Position numbers and translations under genes: made by a program. The notes under the pieces were generated by a model that was not told where the DNA came from, ran no database searches, and worked only from the letters and a program-made list of their open reading frames with translations. Below are positions 8,448-17,146 of a stretch of DNA of 64,000 nt, one piece after another. Source of the DNA: Formosa sediminum (GTDB lineage Bacteria; Bacteroidota; Bacteroidia; Flavobacteriales; Flavobacteriaceae); the NCBI RefSeq assembly GCF_007197735.1, contig NZ_CP041637.1, forward strand, positions 2,017,001 through 2,081,000. The letters run 5' to 3'. Position 1 is the stretch's first letter. Each line of letters opens with the position of its first letter.

Positions 8448-9401
8448 ATGAGCTTTTTTAAAAAAATATTTTCTTCAGAAAAAAAGGAAACTTTAGATAA
8501 AGGTTTAGAAAAATCTAAATCTAGTTTTTTCGATAAATTAAGTAAGGCAGTAGCTGGAAAATCTAAAGTAGATGATGACGTTTTAGATAATCTTGAAGAA
8601 ATTTTAGTATCTAGTGATGTTGGAGTAAATACTACTTTAAAAATTATTGAACGCATTGAAGCTCGTGTAGAAAAAGATAAATATCTTGGTACTACAGAAC
8701 TTAATAAAATTCTTCGAGAAGAAATTGCAGGGTTATTGTCTGAAACAAATTCAGGTGAAGAAACAGAATATACCATTCCTGCTAATAAAAAACCATATGT
8801 CCTTATGGTTGTGGGTGTAAATGGTGTTGGTAAAACAACTACTATTGGGAAATTAGCCTACCAGTTTAAAAAGAAAGGACTAAACGTTGTACTAGGTGCG
8901 GCAGATACCTTTAGAGCTGCAGCTATAGATCAATTGCAAGTGTGGGCAGATCGTGTAGATGTGCCTATTGTAAAACAAGATATGGGAAGCGATCCTGCTT
9001 CTGTAGCTTTTGATGCTTTACAGTCTGGGGTATCTCAAAATGCAGATGTTATTATTATTGATACCGCTGGACGTTTGCATAATAAAGTTAATTTAATGAA
9101 CGAATTAACTAAAGTAAAGCGTGTTATGCAGAAAGTAATTGGAGATGCACCCCATGATGTGTTATTGGTTTTAGATGGTTCTACAGGTCAAAATGCATTC
9201 GAGCAGGCTAAACAATTTACTGCTGCAACAGAAGTAACGTCTTTGGCTGTAACAAAATTAGATGGAACGGCTAAAGGTGGGGTTGTGATTGGTATTAGCG
9301 ATCAGTTTAAAATTCCTGTAAAGTATATTGGCGTTGGCGAAGGTATTGAAGATTTACAAGTGTTTAATAAATATGAATTTGTAGACTCATTTTTTAAATA
9401 A
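8448..9401 (+). CDS. ftsY: Signal recognition particle receptor FtsY
   Basis: FtsY is the SRP receptor GTPase that docks ribosome-nascent chain complexes at the membrane. The 317 residues hold a short lysine-rich N-terminus instead of the long acidic A domain of E. coli, then the NG domain. GTPase motifs are G1 GVNGVGKTTTIGKL (about 125-138), the DTFRAAAIDQL insertion-box motif, G3 DTAGRLHN, and G4 TKLDGTAKGG. With YidC and SecA elsewhere in the window it belongs to the membrane-protein insertion machinery. The ATG start gives MSFFKKIFSSEKK, a plausible membrane-contacting amphipathic end. Confidence 0.97.
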   Translation: MSFFKKIFSSEKKETLDKGLEKSKSSFFDKLSKAVAGKSKVDDDVLDNLEEILVSSDVGVNTTLKIIERIEARVEKDKYLGTTELNKILREEIAGLLSETNSGEETEYTIPANKKPYVLMVVGVNGVGKTTTIGKLAYQFKKKGLNVVLGAADTFRAAAIDQLQVWADRVDVPIVKQDMGSDPASVAFDALQSGVSQNADVIIIDTAGRLHNKVNLMNELTKVKRVMQKVIGDAPHDVLLVLDGSTGQNAFEQAKQFTAATEVTSLAVTKLDGTAKGGVVIGISDQFKIPVKYIGVGEGIEDLQVFNKYEFVDSFFK

Positions 9402-9417
9402 GTTTATTCTAATTTTA

Positions 9418-9449
9418 AGAGTGTTAGAATAGTAATAGACTAACACTCT
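9418..9449. terminator. Possible bidirectional terminator between ftsY and the LamG gene
   Basis: AGAGTGTTAG (9418-9427) and CTAACACTCT (9440-9449) form a 10-bp perfect stem in the gap between two converging genes. The flanking T-runs are not immediately adjacent, so it is weaker than other terminators here. Confidence 0.55.
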
Positions 9450-9463
9450 ATAAAAGTAATTTT

Positions 9464-10501
9464 TTATTTTTTAATAAACTTAAGTGTACTTGTGTTTGAA
9501 GCTGTTTTTCCGACGATAAAATACAATCCGTTAGTTAATTGAGAAACGCTTATTTTTTCAGTAGGTGTTTCAATAGTTTTAACGACTACGCCATTTAAAT
9601 TAATAATTGATAATTGCTCTAAGTTAACATTAGATTTTAAATTTAAAATTTCTGATGTTATTGTTGGATATACTTTAAATTCAAAATTGTTTGTAGTTTC
9701 TACTTCAGAGACAGATAAAGTATTTCCTTTAGCTAAATATAAGGCTTCTACATCTGTCGCAGTTAAAGCTCTATTATATAAACGAACATCGTCTAAACCA
9801 CCAGTGTAAGATAGTGATGCGCCTTCTGTGTTTCGACCTCCAATTCTAAAGTCAACATAAGCTGTACCTGTTGTTGGTATTTGAGTGTTTACAATATCTG
9901 TTGTTATTAAATTTACGGTTTCTATTAGTTCGTTATCTACATAATAATCTGTAGTATAACCATCTTCAGTTTTATTAACAACAGCAACTATATGGTGCCA
10001 TTTATTATCGGTGATAGTTGAAAAAGGTCCTGTTTGGGTTGTTTCTGTATTCCAAAATCCTAAGTTTAATTGACCGGCATTAGTTGTAACTTGATTAATA
10101 TTAAGGTGCACATGAAGCGATTTTAGATTGGTTCCGTAGCTAAAAATTTGCATTCTTGTATCTCCAATTTCTGTTTTAATCCATAAAGCATAACTTCTTC
10201 CGTTTGCACTAACATCTCCTAAGGGTAAATCTGTAATGGCTGCGGGAACAAAATTTATATGAGAATTAGAGGTGAAATTAAAGGCGCTATTTGCATTACC
10301 ATCAGGACCTTCAATAGGTTTTATCTCTCCTACAATAGTTCCGGTAGCAGCGTTTGAAGATAATTCTGTAAGGGTTTCCCCATCTGTAATATTTACATCA
10401 GAGTTACAACCTAAGTTAAAAACTAGGCCTGTAGTAATGTCTTGTGCAGACAAGTTTGTGAAAGCAAAAAGGATAAATGTTTTAAGTAAAGTTTTTTTCA
10501 T
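9464..10501 (-). CDS. Secreted LamG-like domain protein with T9SS C-terminal sorting signal
   Basis: A 345-residue secreted protein. Residues 1-19 are a signal peptide (MKKTLLKTFILFAFTNLSAQ, cleavage near SAQ). Residues about 25-255 look like a concanavalin/LamG-type beta-sandwich, as in RSYALWIKTEIGDTRMQIFSY, WHHIVAVVNKT and GGLDDVRLYNRALTATDVEAL. The last ~75 residues (FKVYPTITSEILNL to LKFIKK) form a type A T9SS sorting domain, so it is expected on the cell surface or outside. LamG domains often bind carbohydrates; no catalytic domain is present. It stands on the opposite strand between ftsY and rimO. Confidence 0.85.
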   Translation of the reverse strand: MKKTLLKTFILFAFTNLSAQDITTGLVFNLGCNSDVNITDGETLTELSSNAATGTIVGEIKPIEGPDGNANSAFNFTSNSHINFVPAAITDLPLGDVSANGRSYALWIKTEIGDTRMQIFSYGTNLKSLHVHLNINQVTTNAGQLNLGFWNTETTQTGPFSTITDNKWHHIVAVVNKTEDGYTTDYYVDNELIETVNLITTDIVNTQIPTTGTAYVDFRIGGRNTEGASLSYTGGLDDVRLYNRALTATDVEALYLAKGNTLSVSEVETTNNFEFKVYPTITSEILNLKSNVNLEQLSIINLNGVVVKTIETPTEKISVSQLTNGLYFIVGKTASNTSTLKFIKK

Positions 10502-11019
10502 AATGTTTTTTAGATTTTAATATATTAGGATGATATAAAATGCAGACAGTGATTTGTTTTAGCATATTACTAGGAATTTAGGAATGTTAAATTGTATTAG
10601 CTTAAGATGTACACTAACTGCATTTGGTTTTCAAATTAATTATAATCATGTCGTGTAGACCGAATCTTGAGATTACACTTATACTACAGGTATAGGCTTT
10701 TATGAACTTTATAAATTATGGTGTCAAAAAATATGAGTTTGTCTGTTTTTATTTAAAAAAAATGATTATTTGAGTGATTATTTTTATTATTAATTCTTTT
10801 GAAATATTTGATTTACACTAGGATTATTAGTGTTTGTTTTTACTTTATATTGAGATGGGTAAAGCTTTTTTAACAGGATATATCAAAAATTGATAATGTT
10901 GTGAATGAATTTTAAGTCATAGTAGTGATTTATATTTTTATTCTCAATTATGTTTTGCACAGTATTCTATATAAATTTTAGTGTTTTTTTCTGGTACCGT
11001 CTCATATTCAAAAATTATC
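10502..11019. other. Long non-coding gap between the LamG gene and rimO
   Basis: About 520 bp of very AT-rich DNA between divergent genes. I see no convincing reading frame, tRNA, structured RNA or insertion sequence remnant. It presumably carries the promoter of the minus-strand LamG gene; no consensus box stands out for it. Confidence 0.5.
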
Positions 11020-11047
11020 AATCTTAAATCATTAATCATAAATCATT
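11020..11047. repeat. Four tandem 7-bp repeats upstream of rimO
   Basis: AATCTTA, AATCATT, AATCATA and AATCATT follow each other with exact 7-bp periodicity. The array ends 3 bp before the rimO -7 box, so it fills the promoter spacer and the -33 region. Confidence 0.75.
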
Positions 11048-11050
11048 ACG

Positions 11051-11058
11051 TATCTTTG
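11051..11058 (+). promoter_or_regulatory. -7 element of the rimO promoter
   Basis: TATCTTTG matches TAnnTTTG and lies 17 bp before the rimO ATG. No TTG stands at the -33 position; tandem heptamers occupy that region. Confidence 0.6.
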
Positions 11059-11075
11059 CACTCTGAAATTTTGAT

Positions 11076-12380
11076 ATGAGAACGAAATCACTTAAAAAGA
11101 ATAAAATCAACGTCGTAACCCTTGGTTGTAGTAAGAATGTGTACGATAGCGAAGTGCTAATGGGACAACTTAAAGCAAGTGGTAAAGATGTTGTTCACGA
11201 AGAGGAAGGTAATATTGTTGTAATTAATACCTGCGGTTTCATTAATAATGCGAAAGAAGAAAGTGTGAATACTATTCTTGAGTTCATGCAAAAGAAAGAA
11301 GATGGAGAGGTCGATAAAGTATTTGTAACAGGGTGTTTGTCGGAGCGTTATAAGCCGGATTTGCAAAAAGAAATTCCAAATGTAGATGAGTATTTCGGGA
11401 CTACAGAATTACCAGGCTTGTTAAAAGCATTAGGTGCAGATTATAAACATGAGTTAATAGGAGAACGTTTAACAACAACACCCAAAAACTATGCGTATTT
11501 AAAAATCGCTGAAGGTTGCGATCGTCCGTGCTCGTTTTGTGCAATTCCTTTAATGCGTGGTAAACATAAATCCACACCTATTGAAGAACTTGTGGTGGAA
11601 GCTGAAAAGTTAGCAGCAAATGGCGTAAAAGAATTAATTTTAATAGCACAAGATTTAACTTATTATGGATTAGATCTTTATAAAAAACGTAATCTAGCGG
11701 AACTGTTAGAAGCTTTAGTGAAAGTTGAAGGTATTGAATGGATTCGTTTACATTATGCATTTCCAACTGGATTCCCAATGGATGTTTTAGAGGTTATGAA
11801 TCGCGAACCTAAAGTGTGTAATTATTTAGATATTCCATTGCAGCATATTTCTGATGCTATACTTAAAAGCATGCGCCGCGGAACCACACAAGAAAAAACA
11901 ACAAAATTATTAAAGGAATTTAGAAAAGCAGTTCCTGAAATGACCATTCGTACAACACTTATTGTAGGGTATCCTGGCGAAACAGAAGAAGATTATCAAA
12001 CCTTAAAACAATGGGTAAAAGATATGCGTTTTGAGCGTTTAGGATGTTTTACATATTCGCACGAAGAAAATACTCATGCCTATAATTTAGAAGATGATGT
12101 TCCAGAAGATGTAAAGCAAGAACGCGCTAATGAAATTATGGAAATTCAATCTCAAATTTCTTGGGAATTAAATCAAGCTAAAATTGGTCAAGAGTTTAAA
12201 GTCGTTATCGATAGAAAAGAAGGAAATTATTTTGTAGGGCGTACCGAGTACGATTCGCCAGACGTAGATAATGAAGTCCTTATAGATGCTTCTGAAACCT
12301 ATTTAAAAACAGGCGAATTTACACATGTTATTATTACTGAAGCTGCAGATTTTGATTTGTATGCTAAGGTGGTAAAGTAA
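11076..12380 (+). CDS. rimO: Ribosomal protein uS12 (aspartate) methylthiotransferase RimO
   Basis: RimO is a radical SAM enzyme that adds a methylthio group to an aspartate of ribosomal protein S12. Domain order is UPF0004 (Cys18, Cys53 and Cys87 binding one 4Fe-4S cluster; TLGCSKNVYDSEVLMG), radical SAM (Cys148, Cys152, Cys155 in EGCDRPCSFCAIPLMRG), and a C-terminal TRAM domain from about 365. The SKN variant after the first Cys and PLQHISD favour RimO over MiaB or MtaB. At 434 residues it has the expected length. In relatives it commonly follows ftsY; here a secreted-protein gene and a long gap lie between them. Confidence 0.95.
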   Translation: MRTKSLKKNKINVVTLGCSKNVYDSEVLMGQLKASGKDVVHEEEGNIVVINTCGFINNAKEESVNTILEFMQKKEDGEVDKVFVTGCLSERYKPDLQKEIPNVDEYFGTTELPGLLKALGADYKHELIGERLTTTPKNYAYLKIAEGCDRPCSFCAIPLMRGKHKSTPIEELVVEAEKLAANGVKELILIAQDLTYYGLDLYKKRNLAELLEALVKVEGIEWIRLHYAFPTGFPMDVLEVMNREPKVCNYLDIPLQHISDAILKSMRRGTTQEKTTKLLKEFRKAVPEMTIRTTLIVGYPGETEEDYQTLKQWVKDMRFERLGCFTYSHEENTHAYNLEDDVPEDVKQERANEIMEIQSQISWELNQAKIGQEFKVVIDRKEGNYFVGRTEYDSPDVDNEVLIDASETYLKTGEFTHVIITEAADFDLYAKVVK

Positions 12381-12401
12381 AAAATAAAATCAGAGAATTA
12401 T

Positions 12402-12434
12402 AGGTGTTTTAATGTAAGTTAAAGCACCTTTTTT
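12402..12434 (+). terminator. Terminator after rimO
   Basis: AGGTGTTTTAA pairs with TTAAAGCACCT (one G-T wobble) and runs into a six-T tract. Confidence 0.8.
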
Positions 12435-12532
12435 CGTTTAATGAGTTAGAATTGTATCTTCAATAATCTTAACTAATTTTTTAGAATTGAAAATACTAAT
12501 AGCTGTATATTTACAATAAATTAGAATATTTT

Positions 12533-14143
12533 ATGCCAACTGACTGTATCCCTTTTAAAGATATCCATTATTTTTCATCATTAATTTGCGATTATATAGA
12601 TCAAAAACCTGAATTAAAACCATTTTATAATCGGTTTCCTAAACTTGAAAATTTTGAAGATCAAATAAAAGAAAAATCAGATTTTAAAGGCATGTCTAAA
12701 GCTCATAGACAAGTTTTAGCTTCGGTATTAGAACAGCAATATAAAAGCGTTACAACTTCAGAGGCCACCCAATTAAATATTTCTCTTTTAAAAGAATCAA
12801 ATACATTTACAGTAACTACAGGACATCAACTAAATTTGTTTACTGGTCCATTATATTTTCTGTATAAAATTGTATCAACTATAAATTTAACAAAGGAGTT
12901 AAAAACAACTTATCCAGATCAGCATTTTGTGCCTGTGTATTGGATGGCTACAGAAGATCATGATTTCGATGAAATTAATTATTTTAATTTTAAAGGGAAA
13001 AAAGTACAATGGAATCGTGAAGATGGTGGTGCTGTTGGACCATTTAGTACAGCGGGTTTAGAAGATGTGTTTGAGTTATATGCTAAAGAATTAGGTGTTG
13101 GTAAAGCTGCAGACGAATTAAGAGATCTGTTTTCTGAAGCCTATTTAAAACATGAAACTTTAGCAGATGCCACAAGATATTTGGCAAATGCATTGTTTGC
13201 GGAATTAGGTTTGGTGATTATTGATGCTAATCACTCCGATTTAAAACGTGCTTTCATTCCGTACATCAAACAAGATATATTATCTCAAGTGTCGGCTCAA
13301 GAAGTGTCTAAAACGAATACGTTACTTTCACAAATTCCGGATACAGATTATAATATTCAAGTTAACCCAAGAGCAATCAATTTGTTTTATTTGTCAGAAA
13401 ATAGTCGTGAGCGTATCGTATTAGAGCATGATAGGTATAGTGTAATTAATACACAAAAGACATTTACTAAAGACGAAATTCTAGAAGAAATAGAGGCGTT
13501 TCCAGAACGGTTTTCTCCAAATGTAATTATGCGTCCGCTTTATCAGGAAGTTATTTTACCTAACCTCTGTTATATAGGAGGTGGTGGAGAGTTGGCATAT
13601 TGGCTTCAGTTAAAAGATTATTTTAAAGCAGCACAAGTGCCTTTTCCTATGCTGTTATTAAGAAATTCGGTATTAATAAAAACAAAGCAGCAAGCTAAGA
13701 AACTAGAAAAATTAAACATTTCAAACCGAGATTTATTTTATAAGCGTGATACTTTTATTAACAAACGAGTGCGTAGTATTTCTAATATTGAAATAGATTT
13801 TTCATCACAAAAGAAATTTCTTCAAGAGCAATTTAAAGAAATGTACACTTTAGCAGCACAAACCGATGCCTCATTTTTAGGTGCCGTAAAAGCTCAAGAA
13901 CGTAAGCAAATAAAGGGATTAGAGCATTTAGAGAAGCGCTTGTTAAAAGCTCAGAAAAAGAAACTGGCAGATCAGGTACTAAGAATGACAGAACTTAAAG
14001 ACCAATTATTTCCAAATCAAAGTTTGCAAGAACGTATTGTTAACTTTTCTGAATTATATCTCGAGTTTGGAGACCAATTAATCCCTCAGTTAGTGTTAAA
14101 TTTGCAACCATTAAAACAAGAATTTTTAATACTTAATTTGTGA
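12533..14143 (+). CDS. bshC: Bacillithiol biosynthesis cysteine-adding enzyme BshC
   Basis: BshC is thought to ligate cysteine to glucosaminyl-malate in the last step of bacillithiol synthesis. The 536-residue length fits. Family landmarks include FTVTTGHQLNLFTGPLYFLYKIVSTINL (given here as the first part, FTVTTGHQLNLFTGP, near residue 98), VYWMATEDHDFDEI, and LCYIGGGGELAYWLQLKDYF near residue 350. A C-terminal coiled-coil region follows (about 430-500, rich in Lys/Glu/Gln). Its stop overlaps the start of a PLP-dependent decarboxylase by 4 bp. bshA and bshB are not in the window. An AT-rich TATATTTA at 12506-12513 could be the promoter. Confidence 0.93.
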   Translation: MPTDCIPFKDIHYFSSLICDYIDQKPELKPFYNRFPKLENFEDQIKEKSDFKGMSKAHRQVLASVLEQQYKSVTTSEATQLNISLLKESNTFTVTTGHQLNLFTGPLYFLYKIVSTINLTKELKTTYPDQHFVPVYWMATEDHDFDEINYFNFKGKKVQWNREDGGAVGPFSTAGLEDVFELYAKELGVGKAADELRDLFSEAYLKHETLADATRYLANALFAELGLVIIDANHSDLKRAFIPYIKQDILSQVSAQEVSKTNTLLSQIPDTDYNIQVNPRAINLFYLSENSRERIVLEHDRYSVINTQKTFTKDEILEEIEAFPERFSPNVIMRPLYQEVILPNLCYIGGGGELAYWLQLKDYFKAAQVPFPMLLLRNSVLIKTKQQAKKLEKLNISNRDLFYKRDTFINKRVRSISNIEIDFSSQKKFLQEQFKEMYTLAAQTDASFLGAVKAQERKQIKGLEHLEKRLLKAQKKKLADQVLRMTELKDQLFPNQSLQERIVNFSELYLEFGDQLIPQLVLNLQPLKQEFLILNL

Positions 14144-15525
14144 AAAAAAGCATGCATAAAGTAGATTTTGATTTGGTAGAAATGACCTTAGATGTCATGA
14201 AGTATGCCATAGAACGAATTTCTACTACAGAGAGAAAAATTGGTAAACCTAAAAAAGCAGACGAGTTAAAAGCCTTAGTTGGAGAAACTATTACAGATAA
14301 AGGAATTGGTGGTGAAGTGGCTTTTAATTTATGGAAAGAACATTTAACAAAAGTTAATGTCCCTATAGATCATCCAAGAAATCTTGCTTTTGTACCTGCA
14401 GCACCAACACGAGCAGCTATTATGTTTGACTTGGTAACTTCTGCATCTAGTATTCATGGTGCATATTGGATGGAAGGTGCAGGCGGAATCTTTTGCGAGA
14501 ATGAAGCTATGAAATGGATTGTATCTTTAACTGGTATGCCAGAAGGTGCATTTGGAGTATTTACAAGTGGTGGTACAGCAGCAAATCTTTCTGCAATTGT
14601 AACTGCAAGAGAATATTGGCGCAGTTTAAAAGAAGCTCATAAAAATGAAAAAGGATTAATAATCACTTCTATTGGAGCGCATTCTTCTATAAAAGCTATG
14701 GCCAAAGTAGCAGATATAGATGTGTTTTTAGTAGATTCTGAAGATCGTCTAGAAGGTGAAGCTTTACGCGAGGCTATCGATAATTTAACTCCAGATCAGC
14801 GTCAACGGTTGTTTGCTGTGGTTGCGACTGGAGGAACAACAAATGCAGGGATTATAGATGATTTAACCGGTATATCTGAAATATGTAAAGCAGAAAATTT
14901 ATGGTTACATGTTGATGCTGCTTATGGTGGTGGTGCATTAGTAGCCGATTCTGTGCGACATTTATTTAACGGAATTGAAAATGCAGACAGTATTACTATC
15001 GATCCGCATAAATGGATGTTTTCACCTTACGACTGTGGTGCCGTAATTTATAGAGATCCAGAGTTGGCTAAAAATGCTCATTCTCAAGAAGGATCTTATT
15101 TAGATATTTTTAAAGATGAAGGTGCTCACGGATTTAATCCTACAGATTACCAAATACAATTAACACGTCGTGTGCGTGGTTTACCGTTATGGTTTTCTTT
15201 AGCTACTCATGGGACAGATCGTTATAAAGAAGCGGTAGAACGTGGTATAGAATTGGCACAAATAGCGGGACGTTTAATTACAGCACATCCTAATTTAGAG
15301 TTGGTACGCGAACCAAGTTTGTCTTGTGTGTTGTATAGAAGGATAGGATGGACACCAGAAGATTATACACATTGGACCTACGAAAATCATGCTAAAGGAT
15401 TTGCGTTAGTAACGCCTTCTAAATGGAAGTCTGGTAATACTTACGAAACCGTGTCTCGATTCTGTTTTATAAACCCAGATACTACAGAGCAAGATATTGT
15501 AGAAATTTTAAAAACCATGGAATAA
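14140..15525 (+). CDS. Group II PLP-dependent amino acid decarboxylase
   Basis: A 461-residue pyridoxal-phosphate enzyme of the aromatic-L-amino-acid/glutamate/tyrosine decarboxylase family. The PLP-binding Lys is in TIDPHKWMFSPYDCGAV, preceded by HVDAAYGGGALVA with the Asp that contacts the pyridine nitrogen. GVFTSGGTAANLSAI supplies phosphate contacts. Substrate could be an aromatic amino acid, glutamate, aspartate or diaminobutyrate; the sequence alone does not settle this. The listed start is a GTG in a GTGA overlap with the bshC stop, implying coupling; an ATG four codons later (14152) is an alternative. The pairing with BshC is notable. Confidence 0.92.
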   Translation: MKKSMHKVDFDLVEMTLDVMKYAIERISTTERKIGKPKKADELKALVGETITDKGIGGEVAFNLWKEHLTKVNVPIDHPRNLAFVPAAPTRAAIMFDLVTSASSIHGAYWMEGAGGIFCENEAMKWIVSLTGMPEGAFGVFTSGGTAANLSAIVTAREYWRSLKEAHKNEKGLIITSIGAHSSIKAMAKVADIDVFLVDSEDRLEGEALREAIDNLTPDQRQRLFAVVATGGTTNAGIIDDLTGISEICKAENLWLHVDAAYGGGALVADSVRHLFNGIENADSITIDPHKWMFSPYDCGAVIYRDPELAKNAHSQEGSYLDIFKDEGAHGFNPTDYQIQLTRRVRGLPLWFSLATHGTDRYKEAVERGIELAQIAGRLITAHPNLELVREPSLSCVLYRRIGWTPEDYTHWTYENHAKGFALVTPSKWKSGNTYETVSRFCFINPDTTEQDIVEILKTME

Positions 15526-15561
15526 AGTTTGTCTCAAACTTTTCAAATAAAATATAAATAT

Positions 15562-15569
15562 TAATTTTG
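15562..15569 (+). promoter_or_regulatory. -7 element of the guaA promoter, nearly touching the start codon
   Basis: TAATTTTG fits TAnnTTTG and ends only 3 bp before the ATG at 15573. With the usual spacing, transcription would begin at or within a few bases of the start codon, giving a leaderless or near-leaderless mRNA. The -33 region has TTT rather than TTG. Confidence 0.55.
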
Positions 15570-15572
15570 CAC

Positions 15573-17108
15573 ATGCAACACGACAAGGTATTAATTTTAG
15601 ACTTCGGATCGCAATACACTCAGCTTATTGCCCGTAGAGTTCGAGAACTCAACATCTATTCCGAAATACACCCATTCAACAAAATTCCAACCGACATAGA
15701 AAGTTATAAAGCAGTTATACTTTCAGGTAGTCCAAATTCCGTTAGAGGAGAAGATGCTCTACATCCAGAGTTAGAACATATTCGCACAAAAAAACCTTTA
15801 TTAGCAGTATGTTATGGCGCACAATATCTAGCCCATTTTTCGGGAGGAGAAGTTGCACCATCTAGCACAAGAGAATACGGACGAGCAAACTTGTCTTACA
15901 TCAAAGAAGATGAGGTATTCTTTAAAAATATTTCTGAAGGCAGTCAGGTTTGGATGAGTCATAGCGATACTATTAAATCATTGCCAACACATGCTGTACT
16001 TATTGCAAGTACTTCAGATGTTACTAACGCGGCATATAAAATAGAAGGAGAAGAAACTTATGCAATTCAGTTTCACCCAGAAGTATATCACTCTACAGAT
16101 GGAAAACAGTTGTTACAAAATTTTTTAGTTGATATAGCAGGTGTTCATCAAGACTGGACTCCAGATTCTTTTGTTGAGGAGACAGTTGAAGCCATACAAG
16201 CTAAGGTTGGAAACGATAAAGTGGTTTTAGGACTTTCTGGAGGTGTAGATTCTACAGTGGCAGCAGTGCTTTTAAATAAAGCTATAGGAGATAATTTATA
16301 TTGTATTTTCGTAAATAACGGTTTACTTCGTAAAAACGAGTTTGAAAGTGTACTAAAACAATATGAAGGGATGGGGTTAAATGTTAAGGGTGTAGATGCC
16401 TCTAAACGTTTTCTAGATGCATTAGCAGGTATAGAAGATCCAGAGTTAAAACGTAAAGCCATCGGAAATGCATTTATAGAAGTGTTTGATGATGAAGCTC
16501 ATAAATTAACCGACGTAAAATGGTTGGCACAGGGTACTATTTATCCAGATGTTATTGAAAGTGTTTCTGCTACAGGAGGCCCTTCAGCAACAATTAAAAG
16601 TCACCATAATGTAGGAGGGTTACCAGATTTTATGAAATTAAAAATAGTAGAGCCACTTCGTGCTATTTTTAAAGATGAGGTAAGACGTGTTGGAGCAACT
16701 TTAGGGATCGATCCAGAATTATTAGGCCGACATCCTTTTCCTGGTCCAGGACTAGGTATTCGTATTCTTGGAGATATAACAGCTGAAAAAGTTCGTATTT
16801 TACAAGAAGTGGATGCCATTTTTATAAACGGATTAAAAGCTTGGGGCTTATACGATAAAGTATGGCAAGCCGGAGCAATGTTATTACCTGTAAATAGCGT
16901 AGGTGTAATGGGAGACGAGCGTACCTACGAAAAATGTGTAGCGCTTAGAGCTGTAGAAAGTACTGATGGTATGACCGCAGATTGGGTGAATTTACCTTAT
17001 GCATTCTTACAAAAAACATCTAACGATATAATAAATAAAGTAAAAGGCGTTAATAGAGTAGTGTACGATATTAGCTCGAAGCCACCTGCAACTATAGAGT
17101 GGGAATAG
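15573..17108 (+). CDS. guaA: GMP synthase (glutamine-hydrolysing)
   Basis: GuaA converts XMP to GMP using ATP and ammonia from glutamine. The class I glutamine amidotransferase domain (1-195) has the nucleophile Cys80 in [12 protein letters not shown] and the His-Glu pair in QFHPEVYHS. The ATP pyrophosphatase domain has the P-loop [16 protein letters not shown], and the C-terminal dimerisation domain ends [10 protein letters not shown] place the start at ATG 15573 (511 residues, [15 protein letters not shown]). A TTG two codons earlier also keeps frame but is part of the promoter -7 box. The enzyme is full length and typical. Confidence 0.97.
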   Translation: MQHDKVLILDFGSQYTQLIARRVRELNIYSEIHPFNKIPTDIESYKAVILSGSPNSVRGEDALHPELEHIRTKKPLLAVCYGAQYLAHFSGGEVAPSSTREYGRANLSYIKEDEVFFKNISEGSQVWMSHSDTIKSLPTHAVLIASTSDVTNAAYKIEGEETYAIQFHPEVYHSTDGKQLLQNFLVDIAGVHQDWTPDSFVEETVEAIQAKVGNDKVVLGLSGGVDSTVAAVLLNKAIGDNLYCIFVNNGLLRKNEFESVLKQYEGMGLNVKGVDASKRFLDALAGIEDPELKRKAIGNAFIEVFDDEAHKLTDVKWLAQGTIYPDVIESVSATGGPSATIKSHHNVGGLPDFMKLKIVEPLRAIFKDEVRRVGATLGIDPELLGRHPFPGPGLGIRILGDITAEKVRILQEVDAIFINGLKAWGLYDKVWQAGAMLLPVNSVGVMGDERTYEKCVALRAVESTDGMTADWVNLPYAFLQKTSNDIINKVKGVNRVVYDISSKPPATIEWE

Positions 17109-17146
17109 AATTATTTAAATTATTTTTTTGAATTAAACCATATTGA

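Noticed and set aside
10502-11019. Structured RNA (6S, SRP or RNase P RNA) in the longest gap
   Set aside because: No conserved core sequence of these RNAs and no long G-C helices are visible in this AT-rich stretch.
15567-15572. TTG start for guaA two codons upstream of the ATG
   Set aside because: This TTG is part of the -7 promoter box, and the conserved GuaA N-terminus begins at the ATG 15573.
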